Of a DNA stretch of 64,000 nt, positions 8,504-16,186 are shown one piece after another. The notes below the pieces were generated by a model, which saw only the letters and a list, made by a program, of their open reading frames with translations, did not search any database and was not told the origin of the DNA. The stretch's first letter is position 1. The number at the start of each line of letters is the position of its first letter. The position numbers were made by a program, and so were the translations under genes. This stretch comes from Luteimonas viscosa. Its GTDB lineage: Bacteria > Pseudomonadota > Gammaproteobacteria > Xanthomonadales > Xanthomonadaceae. The DNA lies in contig NZ_VTFT01000002.1 of the NCBI RefSeq assembly GCF_008244685.1, forward strand, positions 186,001 through 250,000. Direction: 5' to 3'.

Positions 8504-11500
8504 CTAGAACTTGTAGGTCAGGCCAAGGTACGTCACACGGCCGGCGTAGCCGTTGGAGTAGAAGCGGTCCTCCGTGTCGTTGCCAAGGTGCGAGCGCGTT
8601 TCTTCCTCCGTCACGTTCAGCACCGAGGCGCTGATGCTCAGGTCCGGCGTGATGTTGTAGGCGGCATTGAGATCGATCTGCTGGTACGGCTCCTCGTAGA
8701 CGTTCAGGCCGCTGACCAGGCCCTGCACGACTTCGCCGCGACGGTTGTACGAGGCGCGCAGCAACAGGTCGTGCGCCTCGTAGAACACCGTGAAGTTGGT
8801 CTGGTTCTTCGCGCTGCCGACCAGCGGCGACTCGCCCAGCTCGGTTCCGTCCTCCAGGGTGATCGCCGCCTCGTTGGTGTCGTTGTAGGTGTAGTTGAAC
8901 TGGAAGCCGAGACCGAAGTCGAGCGTGTGCTGCGCGTACAGCTCGACGCCCTGCGACACCGCGTCGCGGCCGCCGGCATCGGTCGAGTAGTTCTGCACGG
9001 TCACCGTCTCGCCGTCGATGTCGACCTCCACGTCCGAGATCACCGGCACCGCGAAGTTGCTCACGTTCTTGCGGAACAGGCCCGCCCCGAGTACGGAACC
9101 TGGCTGGAAGTACCACTCGAGCCCCACGTCGAACTGGGTAGCCTTGTACGGTTCGAGTCCCTTGTTGCTGCCGGATCCGTACCAGCCCTGCTGGCCGGCG
9201 CCACCTGTCAGGCGGCGGTCGGCGACGTACTCGGGGCTGTAGTACTCGAGGCTGCCTGGCGCGGCGATATCGCTGTAGCTCGGGCGCGCAACGACCTTCG
9301 ACGCCGCACCGCGCAGCACCAGGGTGTCGGTCAGGTCGTAGGCCAGGTTCAAGCTGGGCAGCACGTCGGTATAGGTACGGTCGAGCGCGCTGACCTCGAA
9401 CGTTTCGGGTCGCGCCACGCTGTCCGAGAGCCTCCAGTACCCCTCGCTTCCGCAGTAGGTATCAGCGGGCGCGCCGTCCGGCATGGAAGCGCCCTGCTGG
9501 CATGGGAGCGGGTTACCGTCGCTGCCGTCGAAGAAGTAGTCGTTGTAGTTGGTCACCTTGTCGGTCGAATCCGCGTGCTGCCTGGTCTGCGCTATGCGCA
9601 GGCCGAGGTTGCCGCGCAGGCGGTCGGTGCGGAAGTTGGCCTGGAAGTACTGGGAATAGATCCGTTCGTCGACGTTGTAGACGAAGTTGTCCTCGTCGCG
9701 TCGTTGCACCGGACCGTAGGTGCTGTTGAGGTAGGCGATGTAGGCCGGGTAGTCGATCGCCGGGTACGCGCTGGCATTGATCCCGCCCGCCAGGTTGCCC
9801 AGGGAATACAGGAAATCCGGCGAGAACTGGGTGGCGACATCGTTGCAGCGGCCGTTCCAGAAGCGGTTGTCGTAGTCGCCCGGGTCGGTACCGGGGCACA
9901 CCCAGTAACTGTTGCCGGTGCTGCGGCTGATGCCGCCGTCGCGAGCCTTGAAGCCGAACTGGAACGACTCCACGAAATTGCCTTCGGTATACCAGGTGCC
10001 ATCGAGCTGGACGTAATTCTGCTCGGTGCTGTTTCGGGTCCAGGAAGAACCCGTCGAACCGAGGTCGACCTGGAGGATGCCGGCGGCGAGGTTCTGCATC
10101 AGCTCCGGCGAGAACGCCATCGACGGCGTGCCGGTCAGGTCCCACGCACTCGCGTAGTTGCCCAGGCTCCAGCTGCCGTCCGCATTCTGGCGACGAGGCT
10201 TGATCGGCACCGAGAACTGCAGGTCCGGCCCGCCCTCCGCCCAGGTACGGCCTGCCTTGAAGGACAGGTCGATCCATTCGCCACGCCACTCGGCGGCGAA
10301 ATCGGCGGTCTGCGACAGCGACTCCTCGATGTTGTAGCTGCCGGTGATCTGCGGCGTCGGGACGGTGCAGTCATCCGAACCCCAGCCGCCTGGCGCCATG
10401 CCACCGGCGGCCGCCTCTTCCTCGCTGCAGTAGTAGGTCTTGCCCGGATGCAGGCTGTAATCCGCGCCGGTGACGATGGTGCCACTGCGGTCGAAGTGGA
10501 GCCCGTCGAGCAGTCGGCCACCGCGCCAGTTGCCGTCGCCGAAGTAGCGGGCGATGTTCCATTCCGGCACTTTCAGGGTACTGGTCTGCGAGTCCTGCGA
10601 GAGCTCGAAGCGGAAGTAGTTCGCGGTCAACGTCAGGTTGTCGGTCGGCTTGAACTGCAGCGTCACCTGGCCGCCCCTGCGCTCGCGTTCCTCTTCGCGC
10701 ACGTTGAAGTTGACCGAAGTCGGCATCATGAAGCCGGTGTAGTAATTGCCGTTCTGGTCCCAGAAACCGGTGCCGCCCCACCAGTTCGAGTTGAAGTCTG
10801 ACGGCCGGCCGTTGACGTCGACCGCGGTCCCGCCTTCGTCGCGGCCGTACCACTGCCAGCTCTCGGTGCTGGTCCCCATGGTTCGCGTGGTGCGTGTCTG
10901 GTCGGAATAGCCGACGAAAACGCCGAACCGGCCTTCCTCGTCCTGCCAGGAGTACGAGCCCGAGAACTGCCCGTCGTTCTGGCCGGTCGTATCGGCACGC
11001 GTGCCTTCGACGGAGACGAAGCCGGTGTTGGATTCCATCTCCAGCGGACGACGGGTATGCAGGATGACCGTGCCGCCGACGCCGCCCTCGTCGATGCGCG
11101 CTTCGGGTGTCTTGAACAGCTCCGCCTTGGAGAGCATGTTCGAAGGCAGCAGCATGTAGTTGAACGAGCGGGTCGGGTCGCCGTTGGATTCGGCGGTGGC
11201 GATGTAGTTGCCGTTCAACTGGGTCAGCGTCAGCTCCGACGACAGGCCGCGGACGCTGACGTTCTTTCCCTCGCCGCCGCTGCGGGTGACGATCACGCCC
11301 GGCACACGCTGCAGCGCATCGGCCACGTTCTTGTCGGGGAACTTGCCCACGTCCTCGGCGGTGACCACCTCGACGATCGCATTGGCGTTGCGCTTCTGGT
11401 CCAGGCTCTGTTCGATCGCGTAGCGGTAGCCCGTCACGCGCACGGCGTCGAGGGTGGCGGCGTCGGTGCTGGCCGCCGGCGTCTCCTCCGCGTCTGGAAG

Positions 11501-11617
11501 GGTGCTGGCGGCGTCCTGGGCGAACACCAGCGTCGGCATGCTGGCCATCGCCGTCAGCGCGAACGCGATGGCGGCGGACAGCGTGGTCCGTCCCTGCGTG
11601 TGTGGCATCAACTTCAT
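8504..11617 (-). CDS. TonB-dependent outer-membrane receptor (copy 1, mannose/N-glycan locus)
   Basis: A 1037-residue TBDR. It has a signal peptide (cleavage likely after PTLVFA-Q), a plug domain (VVTAEDVGKFPDKNVADALQRVPGV, then RIDEGGVGGTVILHTRRP), a long beta-barrel and a terminal aromatic residue (YLGLTYKF). The plug is of the type found in Xanthomonad and Caulobacter oligosaccharide receptors. The ATG at 11617 has GGAGAGGGAG upstream. The gene heads the leftward operon that continues with the halogenase-like protein, epimerase and GH92. Two LacI-type palindromes lie 47-161 bp upstream of the start, so repression by the regulator at 14963-16000 is likely. The natural ligand is not readable from sequence; mannose-rich oligosaccharide is the inference from neighbours. 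Confidence 0.93.
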   Translation of the reverse strand: MKLMPHTQGRTTLSAAIAFALTAMASMPTLVFAQDAASTLPDAEETPAASTDAATLDAVRVTGYRYAIEQSLDQKRNANAIVEVVTAEDVGKFPDKNVADALQRVPGVIVTRSGGEGKNVSVRGLSSELTLTQLNGNYIATAESNGDPTRSFNYMLLPSNMLSKAELFKTPEARIDEGGVGGTVILHTRRPLEMESNTGFVSVEGTRADTTGQNDGQFSGSYSWQDEEGRFGVFVGYSDQTRTTRTMGTSTESWQWYGRDEGGTAVDVNGRPSDFNSNWWGGTGFWDQNGNYYTGFMMPTSVNFNVREEERERRGGQVTLQFKPTDNLTLTANYFRFELSQDSQTSTLKVPEWNIARYFGDGNWRGGRLLDGLHFDRSGTIVTGADYSLHPGKTYYCSEEEAAAGGMAPGGWGSDDCTVPTPQITGSYNIEESLSQTADFAAEWRGEWIDLSFKAGRTWAEGGPDLQFSVPIKPRRQNADGSWSLGNYASAWDLTGTPSMAFSPELMQNLAAGILQVDLGSTGSSWTRNSTEQNYVQLDGTWYTEGNFVESFQFGFKARDGGISRSTGNSYWVCPGTDPGDYDNRFWNGRCNDVATQFSPDFLYSLGNLAGGINASAYPAIDYPAYIAYLNSTYGPVQRRDEDNFVYNVDERIYSQYFQANFRTDRLRGNLGLRIAQTRQHADSTDKVTNYNDYFFDGSDGNPLPCQQGASMPDGAPADTYCGSEGYWRLSDSVARPETFEVSALDRTYTDVLPSLNLAYDLTDTLVLRGAASKVVARPSYSDIAAPGSLEYYSPEYVADRRLTGGAGQQGWYGSGSNKGLEPYKATQFDVGLEWYFQPGSVLGAGLFRKNVSNFAVPVISDVEVDIDGETVTVQNYSTDAGGRDAVSQGVELYAQHTLDFGLGFQFNYTYNDTNEAAITLEDGTELGESPLVGSAKNQTNFTVFYEAHDLLLRASYNRRGEVVQGLVSGLNVYEEPYQQIDLNAAYNITPDLSISASVLNVTEEETRSHLGNDTEDRFYSNGYAGRVTYLGLTYKF

Positions 11618-11664
11618 CACAATCTCCCTCTCCAAAGAACTGATGGACGATGCGCCCTGATGGT

Positions 11665-11678
11665 TTGGATCGATCCAA
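11665..11678. promoter_or_regulatory. LacI-type operator, regulon 1, site A
   Basis: TTGGATCGATCCAA is a perfect 14-bp palindrome, 47 bp upstream of the TBDR start. It is the best match to the consensus shared by five sites in this locus. Confidence 0.8.
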
Positions 11679-11763
11679 TCACAGGTCCCGCCGATGGGGC
11701 TTCGAGCTTCCTTGCCGGGCACCCGCGACACGGGCGCCCATGGCCGGCGCGGCCGTTCGTGGT

Positions 11764-11777
11764 TTGGATCGATCTAA
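11764..11777. promoter_or_regulatory. LacI-type operator, regulon 1, site B
   Basis: TTGGATCGATCTAA differs from the perfect palindrome at one base. It lies about 146 bp upstream of the TBDR start and 99 bp from site A, a spacing compatible with looping by a tetrameric or paired repressor. Confidence 0.75.
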
Positions 11778-12125
11778 TTCGGCGTGCAAAGATGTAACAT
11801 GCCCCGCCACGGGACGCATGCTGCCCCGCAGCAATGCGCCCGTCTGGCGTTCCCCAGGCCCCTGAGACGGGCGGGCGCGATCCCCTGCAAACCATTGATT
11901 GGAAAGCAACAGTGCGGGCGAAGCCAGGGTATTGCGCGGATGCCCGGCAGGCACGGGGAAGCCATCGGTCTTGACCACGCACAGGCCACTGGGGATCTTG
12001 GCCGCCGCTGTCCCCTGCCGCGATCCCGGACGCCCCATGTACCTGCGATTGGTCCTCCGTCATATCCCACGTCCGTCTCCTGCGGCTGCCGTCGGGCGGC
12101 CTCAGGCGCCGCGGCTGCGCGCGCC

Positions 12126-12863
12126 GTGAACCGCGCGCTGGAAATCGCCGCGAACTCCCCGGCCTCGGCCCTGGCCGCGGGTGCCGCCGGAGCTTCCCGC
12201 GTCGAACTCTGCGCGGCGCTCGAACTCGGCGGGCTGACGCCCTCCGTCGGCGTCGTCGCGCGCGTGCGCGAACGCCTGTCCCTGCCGCTGCATGTCCTGG
12301 TCCGGCCCCGCGCCGGCGACTTCGTCTACACCGACGATGAGCACGACACGATGCTGGCCGACATCGCCCATTGCGCCGCGAGCGGCTGCGACGGCGTGGT
12401 CGTCGGCGCGCTCACCGCAAGCGGCGAGATCGACGTGGCGAGGTGCAGCGAACTGCTCGAAGCGGCCGGCGCGCTCGACACCACGTTCCATCGGGCGATC
12501 GACCTGTGCCCGGACATGCCAGCGGCCCTGGAAGCGGTCATCGCGCTTGGCTTCCGCCGGGTGCTCACGTCCGGGGGCGCGGCCAGCAGCATCGTCGGTG
12601 CGGACATGCTGCGGCAACTGGTCGACCAGGCCGGCGATCGCATCGTGGTGATGCCCGGCGCCGGCATCACTCCGGACAACATCGCCTGGCTGGCGACGCG
12701 CACGGGAGCGCGCGAGTTCCACGCCTCCGCCAGGCAGGTTCTCCCCACGCGCATGCGCGTGCCGGTCGATCCGGCGCTGGGAATGGATGGCGGCGAATCG
12801 CGCGCCGACGCAGGCCGCATCCATGCGCTGCTCGCGGCCCTGCGTGAGGTCGCGCCGAAATGA
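12126..12863 (+). CDS. cutC: CutC family protein
   Basis: A 245-residue CutC TIM-barrel protein, cytoplasmic. Family segments seen are ALEIAANSPASALAAGAAGA, SRVELCAALELGGLTPS, HVLVRPRAGDFVY, TTFHRAIDLC and RVLTSGGAASS. CutC was named for copper homeostasis, but that role is poorly supported, and family members often occur in glycan-degradation loci. Here it overlaps a sugar kinase gene by ATGA (12860-12863) and faces a mannosidase operon, so a sugar-related role is a reasonable inference. The GTG at 12126 places the start at the beginning of homology, but no Shine-Dalgarno is visible. The frame is open further upstream, back to 11784, without family similarity. Confidence 0.85.
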   Translation: MNRALEIAANSPASALAAGAAGASRVELCAALELGGLTPSVGVVARVRERLSLPLHVLVRPRAGDFVYTDDEHDTMLADIAHCAASGCDGVVVGALTASGEIDVARCSELLEAAGALDTTFHRAIDLCPDMPAALEAVIALGFRRVLTSGGAASSIVGADMLRQLVDQAGDRIVVMPGAGITPDNIAWLATRTGAREFHASARQVLPTRMRVPVDPALGMDGGESRADAGRIHALLAALREVAPK

Positions 12864-13831
12864 GCGCGCCGTTCGTTTCGGCCGACATCGGCGGAACCAA
12901 TGCTCGCCTGGCGTGGGTGCGCCCGCGCCCCGATGGCAGCATCGAGGTGATCGGGCAGCGGCATTACCTGTGCGCGGCGCACTCCTCGTTGCGCGCGATC
13001 GTGGCGGATTTCATGGGCGACGCCGCCGCTCCGGACGCGCTGGCGCTCGCGGTCGCGGGGATCGTCGATGGCGACGCGGTCGTCAGCCGCAACGTGCCCT
13101 GGCCGATCGACCTGGCCGACCTGCGCGCGTCGGGCATCGCGCAGGTGGCGGCGGTCAACGATTTCGTCGCGGTCGCGCACGCCTGGCAGTGCATGGACGA
13201 CGCCGACACGCTGTTGCTCACGCCCGGCGTCGCCATGCCGGCGGAGCCGGGGACGAGCCTGCTGCTGGGCCCGGGCACCGGGCTCGGTGGCGCCCTGCGC
13301 GTGACCCGCAGCGGCCGCGCGCTGGTGCTGCCGTGCGAACCGCAGCAGGTTTCGCTGGCGCCGGGAAACCTGCGCGAACTGGCAGTGCTCGCCCACTGGA
13401 TGGGCGAGGGCGCGGGCCACGTCGGCGTCGGTCACGCGGTCTCCGGACCGGGGCTGGCGAACCTCTATCGCGCGCTTTGCGCGATCGACGGCCTGGCCCC
13501 GCGCTGGACGTCGTCGGACGAGGTCGTCGCGGCGGCGGACGCGGGCACCGACGCGCAGGCGGGGGAGGCGGTCGCGATGTTCTGCGGCATGCTCGGCAGC
13601 GTGGTCGGCGACCTTGCGATGGTGACCTCGGCGACGCGCGTGTTCGTCGCTGGCGGCGTGCCGTCGAAGGTCCGGCGGTGGCTGCTCGACGGCGCCTTCG
13701 CGCAGCGGATGGTGGACAAGGACGTCATGCGCCCGATGCTGGAACGGATCCCGGTGCGTCTGATCGAGAATCCGGACGTCGGCGTGATCGGTGCGGCGAG
13801 CTGGTTCCTGCAGCGCAACGCGAGCGGCTGA
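12860..13831 (+). CDS. Glucokinase-family sugar kinase with altered sugar-binding motif
   Basis: A 323-residue kinase of the bacterial glucokinase family (Glk). It has the phosphate loop ADIGGTNARLAW at the N-terminus, the sugar-site NDF motif (VNDFVAVAHA), GPGTGLGGAL, and the adenosine-site segment VFVAGGVPSKV. The family motif E-G-G-H-V-S-F, intact in the paralogue at 46047-47054, reads EPQQVSL here (Glu160 to Gln163), so the conserved sugar-contacting His is Gln. This may shift specificity away from glucose, for example to mannose or another C2 variant; that is inference. Translation is coupled to cutC by ATGA. It is convergent with the fructokinase gene. Confidence 0.88.
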   Translation: MSAPFVSADIGGTNARLAWVRPRPDGSIEVIGQRHYLCAAHSSLRAIVADFMGDAAAPDALALAVAGIVDGDAVVSRNVPWPIDLADLRASGIAQVAAVNDFVAVAHAWQCMDDADTLLLTPGVAMPAEPGTSLLLGPGTGLGGALRVTRSGRALVLPCEPQQVSLAPGNLRELAVLAHWMGEGAGHVGVGHAVSGPGLANLYRALCAIDGLAPRWTSSDEVVAAADAGTDAQAGEAVAMFCGMLGSVVGDLAMVTSATRVFVAGGVPSKVRRWLLDGAFAQRMVDKDVMRPMLERIPVRLIENPDVGVIGAASWFLQRNASG

Positions 13832-13918
13832 GCAGCGCGCGCGACTTTCCCGACCTTCGGTAGCGAGAGCCGACGCCGCGGTCGCGCCGGGTGAGCGTGC
13901 GCGGTTCGCGGACCCCGC

Positions 13919-14914
13919 CTACGCGGCGGTCCCGGTGTCGGCGAGCAGGGCGCTGGCTTCCTCGTGCGTGGGCAACGCGGCGAACGCGCCGTGGCGCGTG
14001 ACGGCGAGAGCACCGCAGGCTGAGGCGTAGCGCAACCATCGTTCGATCCCGGGCAGGTCCAAGAGGAATGCGTCGAAACTCGCGGCGTCGATGCCGTCGC
14101 GCTGCAACTGGACCAGCAGGCCGCCGGTGAAGGCGTCGCCGGCGGCGGTGGTATCGACCGGGCGCACCGGCAGGGCCGGCAGCTCGCCACGGGCGTCGCG
14201 CGTGAACCAGCGCATCGGCGCCGATCCGTCGGTCACCACCACCACGCGCGCATGCCGCAGCAGCCGTGCGATGACGGCGTCCTCGTCCTGGTGGCCATCG
14301 CGCCTGAGGTGGTCGAGTTCCTCGCGCGACAGCTTCACCAGGTCCGCGGCTTCGAGCGCCTGCCACAAGAGGGGAAGCGACGGTTCGCCCTGCGGCCACA
14401 ACGCCGGGCGCAGGTTGAGGTCGACGCTCAGCAGCGCGCCCGCGGCGCGCGCCATGGCCATGCCCGACAGCGTGGCGGTCGCGATGTCGGAGTCGGTCAG
14501 GCTGTTGCTGCAGGCGTGGAAGATGCTGGCGCTCGCCATGCAGGCGGGATCGAAGTCGCTGGCGCGGAACAGCAGGTCGGCCGCCGGCGGGCGGTAGAAG
14601 CTGAAGCTGCGCTCGCCCTGTTCGTCGAGAGAGACGAAGGCCAGCGCGGTGTTGGCCTGCGAGGTCCTGCGGACGAAGCGGATGCCCGCGCCGGCCTCGC
14701 GCAGGCTCTCGAGGAGGAAGTCGCCGAACATGTCGCTGGCGAGCATGCCCACGAATTCGCTGCGCCCGCCGAGCCTGGCGATGGCGACCGCGGCATTCGC
14801 CGGCGCGCCACCTGCGAACTGCCGGAACACGCGCGCCTCGCCCGCGTCCGCGGGGGTGGCGAGGAAATCGATCAGCGCTTCGCCGAAGCAGACGATGGTG
14901 TGGTCCCTGCTCAA
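13919..14914 (-). CDS. PfkB-family fructokinase
   Basis: A 331-residue ribokinase-fold kinase. PfkB signature 1 is FAGGAPANAAVAIARLGG (about residues 32-49) and signature 2 is DTTAAGDAFTGGLL, which holds the catalytic Asp of the GAGD-type motif. The expected reaction is fructose plus ATP to fructose-6-phosphate. The start codon is TTG at 14914, because no ATG or GTG precedes the conserved VCFGEALIDF; AGGG lies about 10 nt upstream. It is 48 nt downstream of the lacI gene and presumably co-transcribed with it. With the epimerase at 5466-6764 it would complete a mannose-fructose-F6P route. Sugar specificity is inferred from context and similarity to fructokinases. Confidence 0.88.
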   Translation of the reverse strand: MSRDHTIVCFGEALIDFLATPADAGEARVFRQFAGGAPANAAVAIARLGGRSEFVGMLASDMFGDFLLESLREAGAGIRFVRRTSQANTALAFVSLDEQGERSFSFYRPPAADLLFRASDFDPACMASASIFHACSNSLTDSDIATATLSGMAMARAAGALLSVDLNLRPALWPQGEPSLPLLWQALEAADLVKLSREELDHLRRDGHQDEDAVIARLLRHARVVVVTDGSAPMRWFTRDARGELPALPVRPVDTTAAGDAFTGGLLVQLQRDGIDAASFDAFLLDLPGIERWLRYASACGALAVTRHGAFAALPTHEEASALLADTGTAA

Positions 14915-14962
14915 AAGTGTGCCCTGTGCATTGTTGGCGTGGTCCGGTCCTTCGCGCGCCCG

Positions 14963-16000
14963 TCAGCCGGCGACGGCAGGCGTGCTCTCCCGCTCGGTGA
15001 GATGGACGGGGGCGATCACGCAGCGCCCCGGCAGCGACGGCGTGGCGGCGCGTTGCAGCAGCAGTTCGGCGGCCTGGCGGCCGCGTTCGCGCGGTGCGGC
15101 GCTCACCGTGGTCAGCGGCGGGATGCCGACCGCCGCCTCCGGGATGTCGTCGAAGCCGGTGATCGCGAAATCCGTGCCGGGCCTGCGTCCCAGCCGCACC
15201 AGGCCGAGCATCAGGCCGAGCGCGACGGCGTCGTTGTAGCAGACCGCCGCGGTCGGGGCAGGATCGAGTACGAGCAGGGCATCGGCCCGCGCGTTGGCCT
15301 CGAGCCGGGTCGGCGCGGTCTCGATCAGCCACGACGCCTGCGGCTCGATCCCCGCGTCGCGCAACGCGTCCTGGTAGCCGAGCCGGCGCTCGCGGCAGGA
15401 ACTCGAACTGGCATGGCCGCCGAAGAACGCGATGCGGCGGTGGCCCAGCGCGAGCAGGCGTCCGGTGGCGGCGCGTGCGCCGGCACGGTTGTCCAGGCCT
15501 AGGAAATCGTATTCGAAACCTGCGCTTGCCGGGCCGGTCAGCGCCCGGTTGAATACCAGCAGCGGCGTCTGGCGGCCGATGGAAAACTCCACGTCGGACA
15601 CGCTGCTCGATTCGGCGGGCGAGAGGATGATGCCCGCCGGGTGGTGCTCCATCAGCGAGCCCAGGACCTGCCGCTGTCGCGCCGGGGATTCGTTGCTGCT
15701 GCCGAGCAGGGTGACGAACCCCTTGGCGCCAAGCGCCTCGTCCACGCCGGCGGCGAACTCGGCGAAGAACGGGTTGGACAGGTCGTTGATCACCAGCGCC
15801 ACCGCGCTGGACACGCGCTGGCGCAGGTTGGCCGCGGCCCGGTTGTAGACGTAGCCCTGCCGCAGCATCTCCGCCTCGACCAGGGCGCGGGTATCCGTAT
15901 GCACCAGCGGACTGCCGCGCAGCACCAGCGACACGGTCGCGCGCGAGACGCCGCAGGCGCGCGCGATATCGTTCAAGGTGATCCTGCGACGCTTTTCCAA
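14963..16000 (-). CDS. LacI-family transcriptional regulator of the mannose/N-glycan locus
   Basis: A 345-residue repressor. The helix-turn-helix and hinge are at the N-terminus (TLNDIARACGVSRATVSLVL), followed by a periplasmic-binding-protein-like ligand domain (ALVINDLSNPFFAEFAAGVD, VCYNDAVALGLM, FAITGFDDIPEA). The start is taken as TTG at 16000 because AGGGGG sits 5 nt upstream and the HTH follows within a few residues. Extending upstream would translate through an operator-like palindrome. That palindrome at 16018-16031 suggests autoregulation. The divergent GH92 gene has two more sites. The effector is probably mannose, fructose or a derived oligosaccharide; nothing in the sequence fixes it. 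Confidence 0.9.
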   Translation of the reverse strand: MEKRRRITLNDIARACGVSRATVSLVLRGSPLVHTDTRALVEAEMLRQGYVYNRAAANLRQRVSSAVALVINDLSNPFFAEFAAGVDEALGAKGFVTLLGSSNESPARQRQVLGSLMEHHPAGIILSPAESSSVSDVEFSIGRQTPLLVFNRALTGPASAGFEYDFLGLDNRAGARAATGRLLALGHRRIAFFGGHASSSSCRERRLGYQDALRDAGIEPQASWLIETAPTRLEANARADALLVLDPAPTAAVCYNDAVALGLMLGLVRLGRRPGTDFAITGFDDIPEAAVGIPPLTTVSAAPRERGRQAAELLLQRAATPSLPGRCVIAPVHLTERESTPAVAG

Positions 16001-16017
16001 ACCGCCCCCTACCGCGT

Positions 16018-16031
16018 TTAGATCGATCCAA
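16018..16031. promoter_or_regulatory. LacI-type operator, regulon 1, site C (autoregulatory)
   Basis: TTAGATCGATCCAA lies 18-31 nt upstream of the TTG start of the lacI gene and differs from the perfect palindrome at one base. Confidence 0.75.
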
Positions 16032-16120
16032 GGCCCGCATCCTGCGGCATCGCCCGGCACGCTGCAAGCGCGAAGCGATGCTGCAGGGCAGCATGAAAAT
16101 CGCCGCCGAGTGTGGTCAAT

Positions 16121-16134
16121 TTAGATCGTTCCAA
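16121..16134. promoter_or_regulatory. LacI-type operator, regulon 1, site D
   Basis: TTAGATCGTTCCAA is an imperfect copy (two differences from the consensus), 52-66 bp upstream of the second GH92 start. Its start is 31 bp from the start of site E, about three helical turns. Confidence 0.65.
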
Positions 16135-16151
16135 ATCGTAATGAATTTCGA

Positions 16152-16165
16152 TTTGATCGATCCAA
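16152..16165. promoter_or_regulatory. LacI-type operator, regulon 1, site E
   Basis: TTTGATCGATCCAA lies 21-35 bp upstream of the second GH92 start, where bound repressor would cover the initiation region. Confidence 0.75.
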
Positions 16166-16186
16166 ACCACTGACGGGAGACCTCTC

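Larger units (their letters stand above)
11618..12125. other. Divergent regulatory region between TBDR and cutC
   Basis: A 508-bp stretch without a convincing gene. The TBDR-proximal part holds two copies of the TTGGATCGATCCAA-type palindrome, 99 bp apart start to start. The cutC-proximal 340 bp contain no operator copy and no clear ribosome site, so the cutC start remains uncertain. Confidence 0.7.

Noticed and set aside
11665-16165. GATC-containing palindromes as methylation/SeqA-type or origin sites
   Set aside because: Conservation extends to the flanking TTGG/CCAA and the sites lie only at promoters beside a LacI gene, as expected for operators.
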